Below are positions 1 to 7,250 of a DNA stretch of 7,442 bases, in pieces; positions within the stretch are counted from its first letter, which is position 1; every line of letters starts with the position of its first letter. Origin of the DNA: Candidatus Schekmanbacteria bacterium (GTDB taxonomy: Bacteria > Schekmanbacteria > GWA2-38-11 > J061); contig RFHX01000196.1 of assembly GCA_003695725.1 (NCBI GenBank), forward strand, positions 1-7,442, read 5' to 3'. The position numbers and the translations under genes were made by a program. The notes beneath the pieces were generated by a model. The model searched no databases. It saw only the letters and a list, made by a program, of their open reading frames with translations, and had not been told where the DNA came from.

Positions 1-20
1 CCATAAATATTATAAAAAAA

Positions 21-188
21 TTATTTAAAAATAGGGAGGTTCAAAATCCACTCAATATCGAAAAGCTCGCCTATTGTACCCAATGCAAGTAAGGCGACAT
101 AAATAATTAGGATTGTCAAAAGAATTTCTCCTTTGTATTTCGAAAAGAAACTTTCTGAACTGTTCTTTGTTGTTTCATTTTCAGCCAT
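21..188 (-). CDS. Small single-pass membrane protein next to a sodium symporter
   Basis: This is a complete 55-codon frame, ATG to TAA. The start is well supported: GAGGAG (196-201 on the complement) lies 7 nt before the ATG. The protein has a polar, Ser/Thr-rich N-terminus (residues 1-20, MAENETTKNSSESFFSKYKG), then one hydrophobic helix at about 22-40 (ILLTILIIYVALLALGTIG), then a short tail with Asp/Glu and an aromatic-proline end. It sits 59 bp downstream of the symporter gene on the same strand. Several SSS transporters are known to have tiny membrane partner proteins encoded next to them, so an accessory subunit is a reasonable inference, but I recognise no named family here. It could instead be an unrelated small membrane protein. 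No signal-peptide cleavage site is obvious, and the helix looks like a membrane anchor. Confidence 0.72.
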   Translation of the reverse strand: MAENETTKNSSESFFSKYKGEILLTILIIYVALLALGTIGELFDIEWILNLPIFK

Positions 189-247
189 TTTAAATCTCCT
201 CGATCTGGTTTTATTTTATTTAATTTATAATCTTATGGCAAGACTTC

Positions 248-1699
248 TTATAATCTTTCATAAAATTTTTTTGCTTCATCATAATCATATGCAGTAACTC
301 TTGATAAAATTGGAATTAATATCAGTGGTGAAAAGAGACAAATAAAGACTGGATCTATTTTATCCGTATTGCCAAATAGATACCATAAAAGTCCGCCTGA
401 ATATCCTATCAGCATTCCCCAAAAAACGGCATATTCCGTAGTTGCTCTATAGTAGATGATATAAGCAATAGCAGTAGCAGGAGGCACAACAACAGCGAAG
501 GCAAAAAGGAGAAGTTTAAGGACGGATGCAACAGGAAATAACATAGCTGTAATTGCCGCAGTATAGCCATAAAGGACGGTTGTTGCTCTAAACCCAATTA
601 TTTTACCTCGAGGTGTAAGATTCGTGACACTACAAACCCAATCTTCGACTATCATCGTTGAACAGCTTAAAAGGATAGGGGCAGCCGAAGATATAATTGC
701 CGCAGTCACAGCTGCAAGTGCAATCCCGCCAATTAGAGGATTTACGCACATTGCAAGTTTGGTAATCGAGTAATAGCTTTTTGAAACTGCGCTTGTTCCA
801 AAGACAGCAAGAGTTTCTATACCGATAATCCCTGCTATAATAGGCACAAATGCGCTTATTATTCCTGCTATAATAAATGTATTGAATGAAGTTTTTTCAT
901 CTTTTCCAGCAGATGCAAAGTTCACATAAGCTGATACAGCAGGTGTATGAATTATTGCTGACAACTGCATTGCAAGGAGGGGAAAAATTCCGCCTCCAAT
1001 GGGACTCCACCATTTATCAACAGAAATTTCTCCATTACTAATCAATGGAACCACATAATCAACTTTTGAAACTATTTTGTCCCAACCTCCTGCATATTGT
1101 AATCCAAAAATCGCTACTGCTGTCAGCCCAAAATAGATCACAATAACATGAATTAGGTTAGTGACAGCCGACCCCCATATCCCTCCGATGGAAACATAAA
1201 AAATAAAAATCGTGGCTGCAATAAAGATGGAAATATTTAAAGGAATTGTAGTAACGGCATTCAAGATTTTTCCGGTAAGATAAATTTCTATGACCATCAC
1301 GATAAAAAGTTCTGTTTGCACACATAAACTGCCCAATATTTGACATTTTTTCCTATTGAAGCGGACATTGAAAATTTGAGGAGAGGAAAATAATTGTAGG
1401 CGTCTGAAGATTTTTGCAAAAAAAAGAGCAAAGAAAAGCATTGCAAGAATATGTGATAAGCCATACCACATATTCCATACTCCTCCGGTGATAACATCTC
1501 CTGCCACCCCATATGTTGCCACCCCACCTATCCTTATTCCTGCAACACCTGCGGCAGCAAAGATTATTCCGAGACTGCTGCTGCCAATTGCCCATCCTTC
1601 AGAAGTTGTACTTTTTTTGTAAAAGAGGGAGCCAATAAGAGTTATAAGAAAGATGTAAGATATGATGATTCCAAATATCAGCGGATTTTGAATTTCCAT
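248..1699 (-). CDS. Sodium:solute symporter (SSS family), substrate unknown
   Basis: This encodes an inner-membrane secondary transporter of the SSS (PF00474) type, which uses the Na+ gradient to import a solute. From the ATG at 1697-1699 it is 483 aa, a normal family length, with about 12-13 hydrophobic helices. The first helix is at residues 6-26. Family-like features include the SSPQIFNVRF segment (about 105-114) after the third helix, corresponding to the usual 'lPdlf..Rf', a GGIWGS stretch near 172-177, and AAIISSAAPILLSCST near 333-348. The adjacent serines at about 337-338 in that stretch match the Na2-site serines of vSGLT-type transporters, so Na+ coupling is likely intact. Substrate cannot be read from the sequence. 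The start is uncertain: an in-frame TTG at 1724-1726 would add nine residues, and neither start has a clear Shine-Dalgarno. I prefer the ATG because it starts just before the first helix. About 150 bp separate it from rsfS, and the 55-aa membrane protein gene follows. Confidence 0.9.
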   Translation of the reverse strand: MEIQNPLIFGIIISYIFLITLIGSLFYKKSTTSEGWAIGSSSLGIIFAAAGVAGIRIGGVATYGVAGDVITGGVWNMWYGLSHILAMLFFALFFAKIFRRLQLFSSPQIFNVRFNRKKCQILGSLCVQTELFIVMVIEIYLTGKILNAVTTIPLNISIFIAATIFIFYVSIGGIWGSAVTNLIHVIVIYFGLTAVAIFGLQYAGGWDKIVSKVDYVVPLISNGEISVDKWWSPIGGGIFPLLAMQLSAIIHTPAVSAYVNFASAGKDEKTSFNTFIIAGIISAFVPIIAGIIGIETLAVFGTSAVSKSYYSITKLAMCVNPLIGGIALAAVTAAIISSAAPILLSCSTMIVEDWVCSVTNLTPRGKIIGFRATTVLYGYTAAITAMLFPVASVLKLLLFAFAVVVPPATAIAYIIYYRATTEYAVFWGMLIGYSGGLLWYLFGNTDKIDPVFICLFSPLILIPILSRVTAYDYDEAKKFYERL

Positions 1700-1852
1700 T
1701 TGACCCAATTTTATAAAAAATTCCAAAAATCGATACTAACATATATGGAGTAAAAAGGCAGTGCAATATCGGATTTTTATGAGTGTATATCAATGTGAGC
1801 AGTAATTGTTATGCTTTCTCAAGAAATTTAATCTTTGGCTGGAAATATTCAA

Positions 1853-2245
1853 TCAAGCAGGAATTTTCAGAGTCTTAGCATCTCCCCAAATTCCTTCAAG
1901 GTTGTAGTAATCTCGTGTTTCTTTCTGGAAAATATGTATTACAACATCTCCATAATCGATGACAATCCATTGACAGAGAAGAAAACCATCAACAGAAATA
2001 GCATAGATGCCTCTTTTCTTAAATTCTTCAACAATATTTTCAGCAATGCTCTTTACATTTTTATCTGAAGAGCCATGGCAAATAAAAAAATAGTCGGCAA
2101 TGCTCGTTATTTTTCTTACATCATAAAGCACCGGGTCAAGCGCCTTTTTTTCAAGGGCAAATTCAGCCGCCTTTAGGACAATCTGTTTTGAAGTCAAGCT
2201 TTCGCTTCTTTTCTTTTTAATCTTTTTTACAGGCTCTTTTCCCAA
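1853..2245 (-). CDS. rsfS: Ribosomal silencing factor RsfS (Iojap/YbeB family)
   Basis: RsfS binds protein L14 on the free large ribosomal subunit and blocks joining with the small subunit, which lowers translation under starvation. From the TTG at 2243-2245 the protein is 130 aa. The family core is clear: a SIADYFFICHGSSDKNVKSI stretch in the first half, then WIVIDYGDVVIHIF and RDYYNLEGIW near the end, which match the usual 'DYF.i..G.S..h...ia' and 'W...DyGdvvvHiF....R.yY.LE.lW' pattern. The frame stays open back to a TTG at 2279-2281, but AAGGAGG (2254-2260) lies 8 nt before the inner TTG, so I chose that. The N-terminus before the domain is lysine-rich (KKIKKKR), an extension of roughly 15-20 residues over a minimal RsfS. 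It starts 13 bp after the nadD stop, so the two genes are probably translationally coupled. The rlmH gene that often follows rsfS is absent. Confidence 0.93.
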   Translation of the reverse strand: MGKEPVKKIKKKRSESLTSKQIVLKAAEFALEKKALDPVLYDVRKITSIADYFFICHGSSDKNVKSIAENIVEEFKKRGIYAISVDGFLLCQWIVIDYGDVVIHIFQKETRDYYNLEGIWGDAKTLKIPA

Positions 2246-2253
2246 AAAGTTTC

Positions 2254-2260
2254 CCTCCTT
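2254..2260 (-). promoter_or_regulatory. Shine-Dalgarno site that fixes the rsfS start and overlaps the nadD stop
   Basis: The complement reads TAAGGAGGG: the nadD stop TAA (2259-2261) shares its last two bases with a full AAGGAGG. Eight nucleotides later comes TTG (2243-2245). This is the strongest ribosome-binding site in the block and decides the rsfS start against the longer frame. Confidence 0.85.
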
Positions 2261-2936
2261 ATATATATATTTTCTTCTCAATCAAAAATTTCTCAACTTC
2301 GTGAGGAACTAAATATTTTATTGACGACCCTTCCTTCAAACACCTTCTTATCTTGCTTGCAGAAATATCGAGAAGAATCGACGAAAATAAATAGAGTTTG
2401 TAATTGCTTGTTTCAATCCCATATATTGTAAGATTCCCCTTGCTCTTTTCCTTTTTAAATTTTATATCCGGATAATCAGATGTAATTGTTTTATATAATG
2501 TATCTTCAAGTTTGTCTTCTTTATATCCCGGCCTTGATGTAACTATAAAATTGCAGGCACGCAGAAGATTGTCCACTCTGTGCCAAGTTGAAAATTCTTC
2601 AAATGTATCGATGCCTGATATCAAATAAATATCTTCATCATATTTTTTCTTAAATTCTTCTACCGTATCGATTGTGTAAGATTTACCTCCCCTATCTATT
2701 TCGATGGTGGAAATTTTAAAAAAAGGATTGTCTTGAATTGCAATCTTCACCATTTCAGCCCGATAATGAGGAGGCGCTATCTCCCTTTCATCTTTGTGCG
2801 GAGGAATATAGGAAGGGACGAAAACAACCTCCTTCAAGTTCATTTTCTCTCTTACTTCTTCTGCAATCCTTAAATGCCCTATATGGATAGGATTGAATGT
2901 GCCTCCTAAGATTCCAATGCGACCTTTATCTTCCAT
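2259..2936 (-). CDS. nadD: Nicotinate-nucleotide adenylyltransferase NadD
   Basis: NadD transfers AMP from ATP to nicotinate mononucleotide, giving nicotinate adenine dinucleotide, the second-last step of NAD synthesis, in the cytoplasm. The 225-aa product has the nucleotidyltransferase signature GGTFNPIHIGHL (residues 11-22, with the HxGH motif), SYTIDT (86-91), a GID..EEFSTWH segment (108-119) and the C-terminal ISASKIRR (191-198), equivalent to the family ISSTxIR phosphate-binding motif. It ends with the typical YLVPHEVEKFL. Length and motif order are normal for bacterial NadD. The ATG at 2934-2936 is placed correctly before the Rossmann fold, but it has no visible Shine-Dalgarno. A sigma70-like promoter lies only a few bases upstream, so some transcripts may be nearly leaderless. 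It sits between proA (61 bp upstream) and rsfS (13 bp downstream), the usual neighbourhood in delta-type genomes. Confidence 0.96.
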   Translation of the reverse strand: MEDKGRIGILGGTFNPIHIGHLRIAEEVREKMNLKEVVFVPSYIPPHKDEREIAPPHYRAEMVKIAIQDNPFFKISTIEIDRGGKSYTIDTVEEFKKKYDEDIYLISGIDTFEEFSTWHRVDNLLRACNFIVTSRPGYKEDKLEDTLYKTITSDYPDIKFKKEKSKGNLTIYGIETSNYKLYLFSSILLDISASKIRRCLKEGSSIKYLVPHEVEKFLIEKKIYI

Positions 2937-2950
2937 TCTATGAATTCAAC

Positions 2951-2978
2951 TTTATATTGTCTTTTATACCCATCTCAA
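2951..2978 (-). promoter_or_regulatory. Possible internal sigma70 promoter for nadD-rsfS
   Basis: On the complement, TTGAGA (2973-2978) and TATAAA (2951-2956) are separated by 16 bp; each matches consensus at 5 of 6 positions. Transcription would begin near 2944, only about 8 nt before the nadD ATG. The sequence is AT-rich, so a chance match is possible; the placement in the proA-nadD gap supports it modestly. Confidence 0.45.
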
Positions 2979-2997
2979 TGATATAGACCGATTCTCT

Positions 2998-4254
2998 TTA
3001 ATTTCTTACCTGCCCTTCCCCATATACTATAAATTTTGTCGTAGTCAACTCTTCGAGTCCCATTGGTCCTCTGCAGTGCAGTTTTTGTGTACTTATGCCC
3101 ATTTCGGCTCCGAGTCCATATTCTCCGCCATCAGCAAAGCGTGTCGAAGCATTCACAAAAACCGATGAAGAATCGATTTCTCTTATAAATCGCTGAGCAT
3201 TAGAGTAGTTTTCCGTAATAATGGCATCAGAATGATGTGAGCTGTATGTATTTATATGCTCGATTGCCTCATCGAGTGAATCAACAATCTTTACAGCCAA
3301 TTTTAGTTCAAGAAATTCTCTGTTGAAATCTTCTTCCACTGCACTTTTTATTTTTGGGAGAATTTTTTTTGTCCTATTGCATCCCCTCATTTCAACGCCT
3401 GCATTTTGAAATTTTTTGGCTATTAGAGGCAAAAACTTTTTCGCAATATCCTTATGGACCAAGAGAGTTTCCATAGCATTACAGACACCGGGGCGCTGGA
3501 CTTTTGCATTGAATGAAACATTCACAGCCATATCCAAATCAGCATAGGAGTCGACATATGTGGTGCACAATCCCTTATCATGGCATATTACCGGTATCCT
3601 TGAATTATCTTTAACGAAATTTATTAGTCCTTCACCACCTCTTGGTATTATCATATCGATATATTTGTCGAGTTTTAACATTTCAAATACTGCTCTCCTA
3701 TCTATTGTATTTATTATTTGTATTGCCCCTTTAGGTATTTTGCATTTTCTCGATGCCTTTGCCAAAATATTCGCAATTGCACAATTGGAATTGAAAGCTT
3801 CACTTCCTCCCCTTAAAATTATTGCATTTCCCGATTTTATGCACAATGAAACCGCCTCTGCTGTAACTCCGGGCCTTGATTCGTAAATTATTCCAATGAC
3901 TCCCACAGGCACCCGCATTCTTCCTACAAGAAGACCATTAGGTCTCTTCCACATTTTTACGATTTCACCACAAGGGTCAGGCAGGGATGCAACATTCCTT
4001 ACGCTTTGGGCAAGTTTTTCTATCCGCTTCTTATCCAATTTCAACCTGTCAATCATTGCCGATGTAAGATTATTTTTCTTGGCATTTTTCAAATCTTCCT
4101 TATTTGCCTTGATGATCTTTTGATAATTTGTCTCAAGCCCCTTTGCCATTTCAAGAAGGGCTCTATTCTTGACTTCAGTTGACAAAACAGAAAGCTTCCT
4201 GCCTGCTTCTCTCGCAAGTTTTCCGTTTTTTTCAAGTTCTTTTTCAATAGACAT
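2998..4254 (-). CDS. proA: Gamma-glutamyl phosphate reductase ProA
   Basis: ProA reduces gamma-glutamyl phosphate to glutamate-5-semialdehyde with NADPH, the second step of proline synthesis; the product cyclises for the next enzyme. The 418-aa length equals the family norm. Visible motifs of this aldehyde-dehydrogenase relative are YESRPGVTAEAV (124-135), GNAIILRGGSEA (142-153), IIPRGGEGLI (202-211), and RPGVCNAMETLLVH (254-267) with the catalytic cysteine at 258. The C-terminal block runs from VNASTRFADGGEYGLGAEMG (367-386) to CRGPMGLEELTTTKF. One small deviation is CTTYVD at 230-235, where the family usually has CHxYVD. The ATG at 4252-4254 follows a G-run (AGGGGG) about 9 nt upstream. It lies 46 bp after proB, its partner enzyme, and the two proteins are known to work together to pass on the labile acyl phosphate. 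Confidence 0.98.
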   Translation of the reverse strand: MSIEKELEKNGKLAREAGRKLSVLSTEVKNRALLEMAKGLETNYQKIIKANKEDLKNAKKNNLTSAMIDRLKLDKKRIEKLAQSVRNVASLPDPCGEIVKMWKRPNGLLVGRMRVPVGVIGIIYESRPGVTAEAVSLCIKSGNAIILRGGSEAFNSNCAIANILAKASRKCKIPKGAIQIINTIDRRAVFEMLKLDKYIDMIIPRGGEGLINFVKDNSRIPVICHDKGLCTTYVDSYADLDMAVNVSFNAKVQRPGVCNAMETLLVHKDIAKKFLPLIAKKFQNAGVEMRGCNRTKKILPKIKSAVEEDFNREFLELKLAVKIVDSLDEAIEHINTYSSHHSDAIITENYSNAQRFIREIDSSSVFVNASTRFADGGEYGLGAEMGISTQKLHCRGPMGLEELTTTKFIVYGEGQVRN

Positions 4255-4300
4255 TCAACTTATCCCCCTGCTTTAAGAATTTTTTATTTTCCAATTCAAT

Positions 4301-5434
4301 TTATTCTATTATTACAAGATTATCCCTATGGATAACTTCATCAACATTGTCTCTGCCAAGAATCTTTTTTATCTCTGGTGACTTTTTCCCTTTGATCTTT
4401 TCAAGCTCTGAAAAGGAATAATTGACAAGTCCTCGCGCAAAGATTTCTCCATTTTCAGAGGAAATCTCTACTGAATCACCCTCTGAAAATTTGCCTTCAA
4501 TCTTCTTTATGCCTGTTGCAAGGAGACTCTTACCCTTTTTTTCAAGTGCTTCCTGTGCGCCTTTGTCAACGATTATTTTGCCTTTAGCTTTCATAGTAAA
4601 TCCTATCCAATGTTTCCTTCGTGTTATTCTCTCAATCTTAGGAAGAAAAAGCGTGCCGCATTCCTTGCCCGCAAAAAAATCTAATAGGATACTTCTCCTT
4701 TTCCCGCTTGCTATCAAGGTAGCCACACCCGACAGCGCTGCTTTTTTTGCCGACTGCACTTTGGCTGTCATACCTCCGCTTCCAAGGAGGCTTGTCGTTG
4801 TATCAAGCATAGTAAAGATGGATTTGTCAAACCTGTCAACGAGAGGAACAATAGATGAAACTCCCTTTGAATTTCTATTTTCTATACCGTCAACATCAGT
4901 AAGGAGTACTAACAGGTTGGCTTCAATCATATTCGCAAGAGATGCTGCTAAAAAATCATTATCTCCAAATCTGATCTCATCTACAGAAACTGTATCATTT
5001 TCATTTATGATTGGCACAACTCCATAATTCATAAGTGTGCGAATAGTATTCACGGCGTTTAAATAGCGCTTTCTCGATGTCAAGTCTTCGTGGGTCAAAA
5101 GTATCTGTCCAACTTTCATCCCATATCGTGCAAAAGCCTTTTCATAAAACTGCATCAATTTGCTTTGCCCCACTGCTGCAGCAGCTTGTTTTTCTTTGAG
5201 TGAAGAAATTTTCCCTCTTATTCCAAGATAACTTTTACCTGCAGCTATAGCACCTGATGTTACAAAAATGAAATCATATCTGTTGTTCAATTCAGCCAAT
5301 TGTCTGACTATTGCATTTATTCTTCTTGAATTTATCCCATATTTCTCATCAGACAAAACAGCACTACCAACCTTGACGACAAAACGCTTAATAGATGACA
5401 AAAAACTCTGTCTATCAAAATTTTCAATTCTCAT
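4301..5434 (-). CDS. proB: Glutamate 5-kinase ProB with C-terminal PUA domain
   Basis: ProB phosphorylates glutamate with ATP to gamma-glutamyl phosphate, the committed and normally proline-inhibited step of proline synthesis. The 377-aa protein has the full two-domain form. The amino-acid kinase domain (about 14-260) shows KVGS (21-24), VTSGAIAAG (58-66), PIINENDTVS (141-150), FGDND (156-160), LTDVDGI (178-184) and the GSGGMTAK loop (218-225). The PUA domain (about 282-377) shows DKGAQEAL, GKSLLATGI and the closing VIHRDNLVI. All expected catalytic segments are present. The ATG at 5432-5434 lies inside the end of obg (11 bp overlap), preceded by a moderate AGGGAAG site about 7 nt away, which suggests coupled translation with obg. 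Proline feedback through the kinase domain is expected from the family but cannot be read directly. Confidence 0.98.
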   Translation of the reverse strand: MRIENFDRQSFLSSIKRFVVKVGSAVLSDEKYGINSRRINAIVRQLAELNNRYDFIFVTSGAIAAGKSYLGIRGKISSLKEKQAAAAVGQSKLMQFYEKAFARYGMKVGQILLTHEDLTSRKRYLNAVNTIRTLMNYGVVPIINENDTVSVDEIRFGDNDFLAASLANMIEANLLVLLTDVDGIENRNSKGVSSIVPLVDRFDKSIFTMLDTTTSLLGSGGMTAKVQSAKKAALSGVATLIASGKRRSILLDFFAGKECGTLFLPKIERITRRKHWIGFTMKAKGKIIVDKGAQEALEKKGKSLLATGIKKIEGKFSEGDSVEISSENGEIFARGLVNYSFSELEKIKGKKSPEIKKILGRDNVDEVIHRDNLVIIE

Positions 5435-6446
5435 TCTTTTCTTCCCTGCTTTTGAGAATCAACTCATTTAGACGCCATATTAGTTTCTTAAGCCCTTTTT
5501 TCCTTATTGCCGAAATCGAGTACACTTCAAGGTCGCTTTTTTGTCTAATTTCATCCTCAACCTTTTTTATCTTACTCTCATCACTTTCAAGGTCAATCTT
5601 GTTCAGAGCTATAATTTGCTTTTTATTCAAAAGTTCAGGATTGTATTGGTATAGCTCAGCTTTCAAGGTCGCAAAAATCTCAATGGGACTTTTTTCTTTA
5701 AATCCTAAATAATCGATCAAATACAGTATAACACCTGTTCGTTCAATATGCTTCAAAAACCTCAAACCTAAACCTGACCCCTTATGAGCACCTTCTATCA
5801 GTCCGGGAATGTCAGCTATAACAAAGCTATTCTCTTCATCAACTTTTATTACACCAAGAGATGGTTCAAGTGTTGTAAATGGATAATCTCCAACCTTAGG
5901 ATGGGCATTCGATACAACTGAAATCAAAGTGGATTTTCCTGCATTTGGAAATCCCACCAAACCAACATCTGCCATTAATTTCAATTCAAGGCGCAGAGTT
6001 CGTTCTTCACCTTTTTCACCTTCTTCAAAGGTTCTTGGCGCCTGATTTGTCGAAGATTTGAAACGGGCATTCCCTCTGCCTCCTCTACCCCCCTTTGCAA
6101 CAACACATTCAGCACCTTCACAATCAAGATCAGCAATCAGCGATGAATCTTCTTTGTCATAGATAAGCGTACCTACAGGCACTAAAACAATCTTATCTTC
6201 TCCATTTTTTCCATGAAGTCCTGAACCTTTTCCATGTACACCACGGGCAGCTTTTATGTGGGGTTTATATTTGAAGTCTATCAGCGTAGACTTCCTTGAA
6301 GATGCCCTGAATATTACATCACCGCCTTTTCCGCCATCTCCGCCATCAGGTCCCCCAAAGGGAACAAATTTTTCGCGTCTGAAACTTACACATCCATTTC
6401 CGCCGTCTCCGGCTTTGACATAGACAGTTGCTTCATCAATAAACAC
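5424..6446 (-). CDS. obg: Obg/CgtA GTPase, short form without OCT domain
   Basis: Obg is an essential GTPase that binds the large ribosomal subunit, acts in its late assembly and responds to ppGpp. The 340-aa product has the glycine-rich OBG fold (1-157), including FVPFGGPDGGDGGKGGDV near 27-44 and GGRGGRGNARFKSS near 119-132. The G domain follows, with G1 GFPNAGKST (165-173), G2 threonines at 191-192, G3 DIPGLIEGA (212-220), G4 NKID (282-285) and G5 SAI (312-314). The C-terminus ends soon after the G domain in a charged tail, so the OCT domain of Bacillus-type Obg is missing, as in many proteobacteria. The start is GTG (6444-6446), which gives the canonical FIDEATVYVKAGDGGNG. No Shine-Dalgarno is visible. 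The gene follows rpmA by 24 bp in the same reading frame, so re-initiation after rpmA is likely. Its end overlaps proB. Confidence 0.97.
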   Translation of the reverse strand: MFIDEATVYVKAGDGGNGCVSFRREKFVPFGGPDGGDGGKGGDVIFRASSRKSTLIDFKYKPHIKAARGVHGKGSGLHGKNGEDKIVLVPVGTLIYDKEDSSLIADLDCEGAECVVAKGGRGGRGNARFKSSTNQAPRTFEEGEKGEERTLRLELKLMADVGLVGFPNAGKSTLISVVSNAHPKVGDYPFTTLEPSLGVIKVDEENSFVIADIPGLIEGAHKGSGLGLRFLKHIERTGVILYLIDYLGFKEKSPIEIFATLKAELYQYNPELLNKKQIIALNKIDLESDESKIKKVEDEIRQKSDLEVYSISAIRKKGLKKLIWRLNELILKSREEKNEN

Positions 6447-6470
6447 TGAGTGGCGCGCAGTTTTATAATA

Positions 6471-6731
6471 TTAGTTTTCGGTAGGATAAACGCTAATTCT
6501 TTTTTTGCCTTTTGATACCCATTCCAAGGCAACCTTCCCTGCTACCAATGCGAAAAGAGTATCGTCTTTGCCTCTTCCTACATTTTTGCCAGGTAAAATC
6601 TTCGTTCCTCTCTGCCTCACAAGGATTGTGCCGCAATTGACACTTTGACCACTAAAGCGCTTCACACCAAGACGTTTTCCTGCACTGTCGCGGCCATTAC
6701 TTGAACTTCCACCAGCTTTTTTATGTGCCAA
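6471..6731 (-). CDS. rpmA: Large-subunit ribosomal protein L27 (bL27)
   Basis: L27 sits at the peptidyl-transferase centre, where its N-terminal tail reaches the tRNA ends. The 86-aa product has the conserved start [15 protein letters not shown], then the family signature around [21 protein letters not shown] (34-54) and a basic end. The start codon is TTG (6729-6731), which gives the family-typical MAHKKAGG. It is supported by AAGGAG 8 nt upstream. There is no Firmicute-type N-terminal extension requiring the Prp protease. It lies 25 bp after rplU and 24 bp before obg, the standard order. Its TAA is the only stop between the L27 and Obg frames. Confidence 0.98.
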   Translation of the reverse strand: MAHKKAGGSSSNGRDSAGKRLGVKRFSGQSVNCGTILVRQRGTKILPGKNVGRGKDDTLFALVAGKVALEWVSKGKKRISVYPTEN

Positions 6732-6756
6732 TTTATCTTCTCCTTTAAATCTACTC

Positions 6757-7068
6757 TTATGAATTAATCTCTTTTATTTTTAGCAAAGAAACTATTTGTC
6801 TGTGTCCCTTTTTTCTGCGATAATTTTTTCGTCTTTTAAACTTAAAGACAATTACTTTTTTATCTTTTACAGTTTCCACGAGTTCAGCATTTACACTTGC
6901 ATTCTCCACAAAAGGGTTGCCTATCTTTGTCTCTTTACCATCACTGACAAAAAGGACTTCATTCAAGACGATTGTATCTCCGGGCTTTCCCTCAATCTTT
7001 TCTACCTTTATTAAATCTCCGGGAGAAACAGTATATTGTTTACCCCCTGTTTGCACTACAGCATACAC
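6757..7068 (-). CDS. rplU: Large-subunit ribosomal protein L21 (bL21)
   Basis: L21 is a 23S rRNA-binding protein of the large subunit. The 103-aa product starts [17 protein letters not shown], the invariant opening of the family, and carries the C-terminal signature [18 protein letters not shown] (73-90), the RNA-binding basic loop. Length is normal. The start is GTG (7066-7068), preceded by GGGAGG (7077-7082) with 8 nt spacing; no in-frame ATG fits better. It is the first gene of the block, about 95 nt after the predicted transcription start, a leader long enough for control in this position, although I see no convincing structured L21 leader motif. Confidence 0.98.
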   Translation of the reverse strand: MYAVVQTGGKQYTVSPGDLIKVEKIEGKPGDTIVLNEVLFVSDGKETKIGNPFVENASVNAELVETVKDKKVIVFKFKRRKNYRRKKGHRQIVSLLKIKEINS

Positions 7069-7168
7069 TATATCTTCCTCCCATTATGCTAAACTATCCG
7101 ATTTTCAGCTGAACCTATTGATCGTTTTTCGCCGCTAAAACCAAACTCTATCATTCAGAGAGAGTAGA

Positions 7169-7196
7169 TTAATATTTATTTTCCAATAAAAGTCAA
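7169..7196 (-). promoter_or_regulatory. Probable sigma70 promoter of the rplU-rsfS block
   Basis: On the complement, TTGACT (7191-7196, 5 of 6 to consensus over TTGACA) and TATTAA (7169-7174) are separated by 16 bp, with AT-rich sequence upstream. Transcription would start near 7162, leaving a leader of roughly 95 nt before the rplU GTG. No other candidate in 7069-7200 is as good. The insertion sequence begins close upstream, so the region above the -35 box is probably not the ancestral one. Confidence 0.6.
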
Positions 7197-7250
7197 GAAA
7201 ATATTGAATATTGTAATGAATCCCATCTGTCCAAAATAAGATTTTTAAGA

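Noticed and set aside
225-257. 10-bp direct repeat TTATAATCTT at 225-234 and 248-257, spanning the symporter stop
   Set aside because: Only two copies of an AT-rich word; likely chance or a tiny duplication, with no mobile element or binding-site context.
1746-1790. TTGCAC/TATGTT-like hexamers upstream of the symporter
   Set aside because: Only 3 and 4 of 6 consensus matches; not enough to call a promoter in AT-rich DNA.
1158-1793. Short minus-strand frames overlapping the symporter N-terminal half
   Set aside because: They are in other frames of a clear membrane-transport gene and lack sensible composition.
1810-1832. TTTCTTGAGAAA as a terminator after rsfS
   Set aside because: Four weak base pairs with no following T-run on the transcribed strand.
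3560-4123. Two plus-strand open frames opposite proA
   Set aside because: They are antisense shadows of conserved proA codons with no ribosome-binding site or recognisable motif.
4422-5027. Plus-strand open frame of 201 codons
   Set aside because: It lies entirely opposite proB, whose motifs are unmistakable; the translation is Ser/Pro/Leu-rich shadow sequence with no domain pattern.
7069-7162. Structured L21 autoregulatory leader
   Set aside because: Only short, weak pairings (such as ACTCT with AGAGT) are visible; no known leader motif could be supported.
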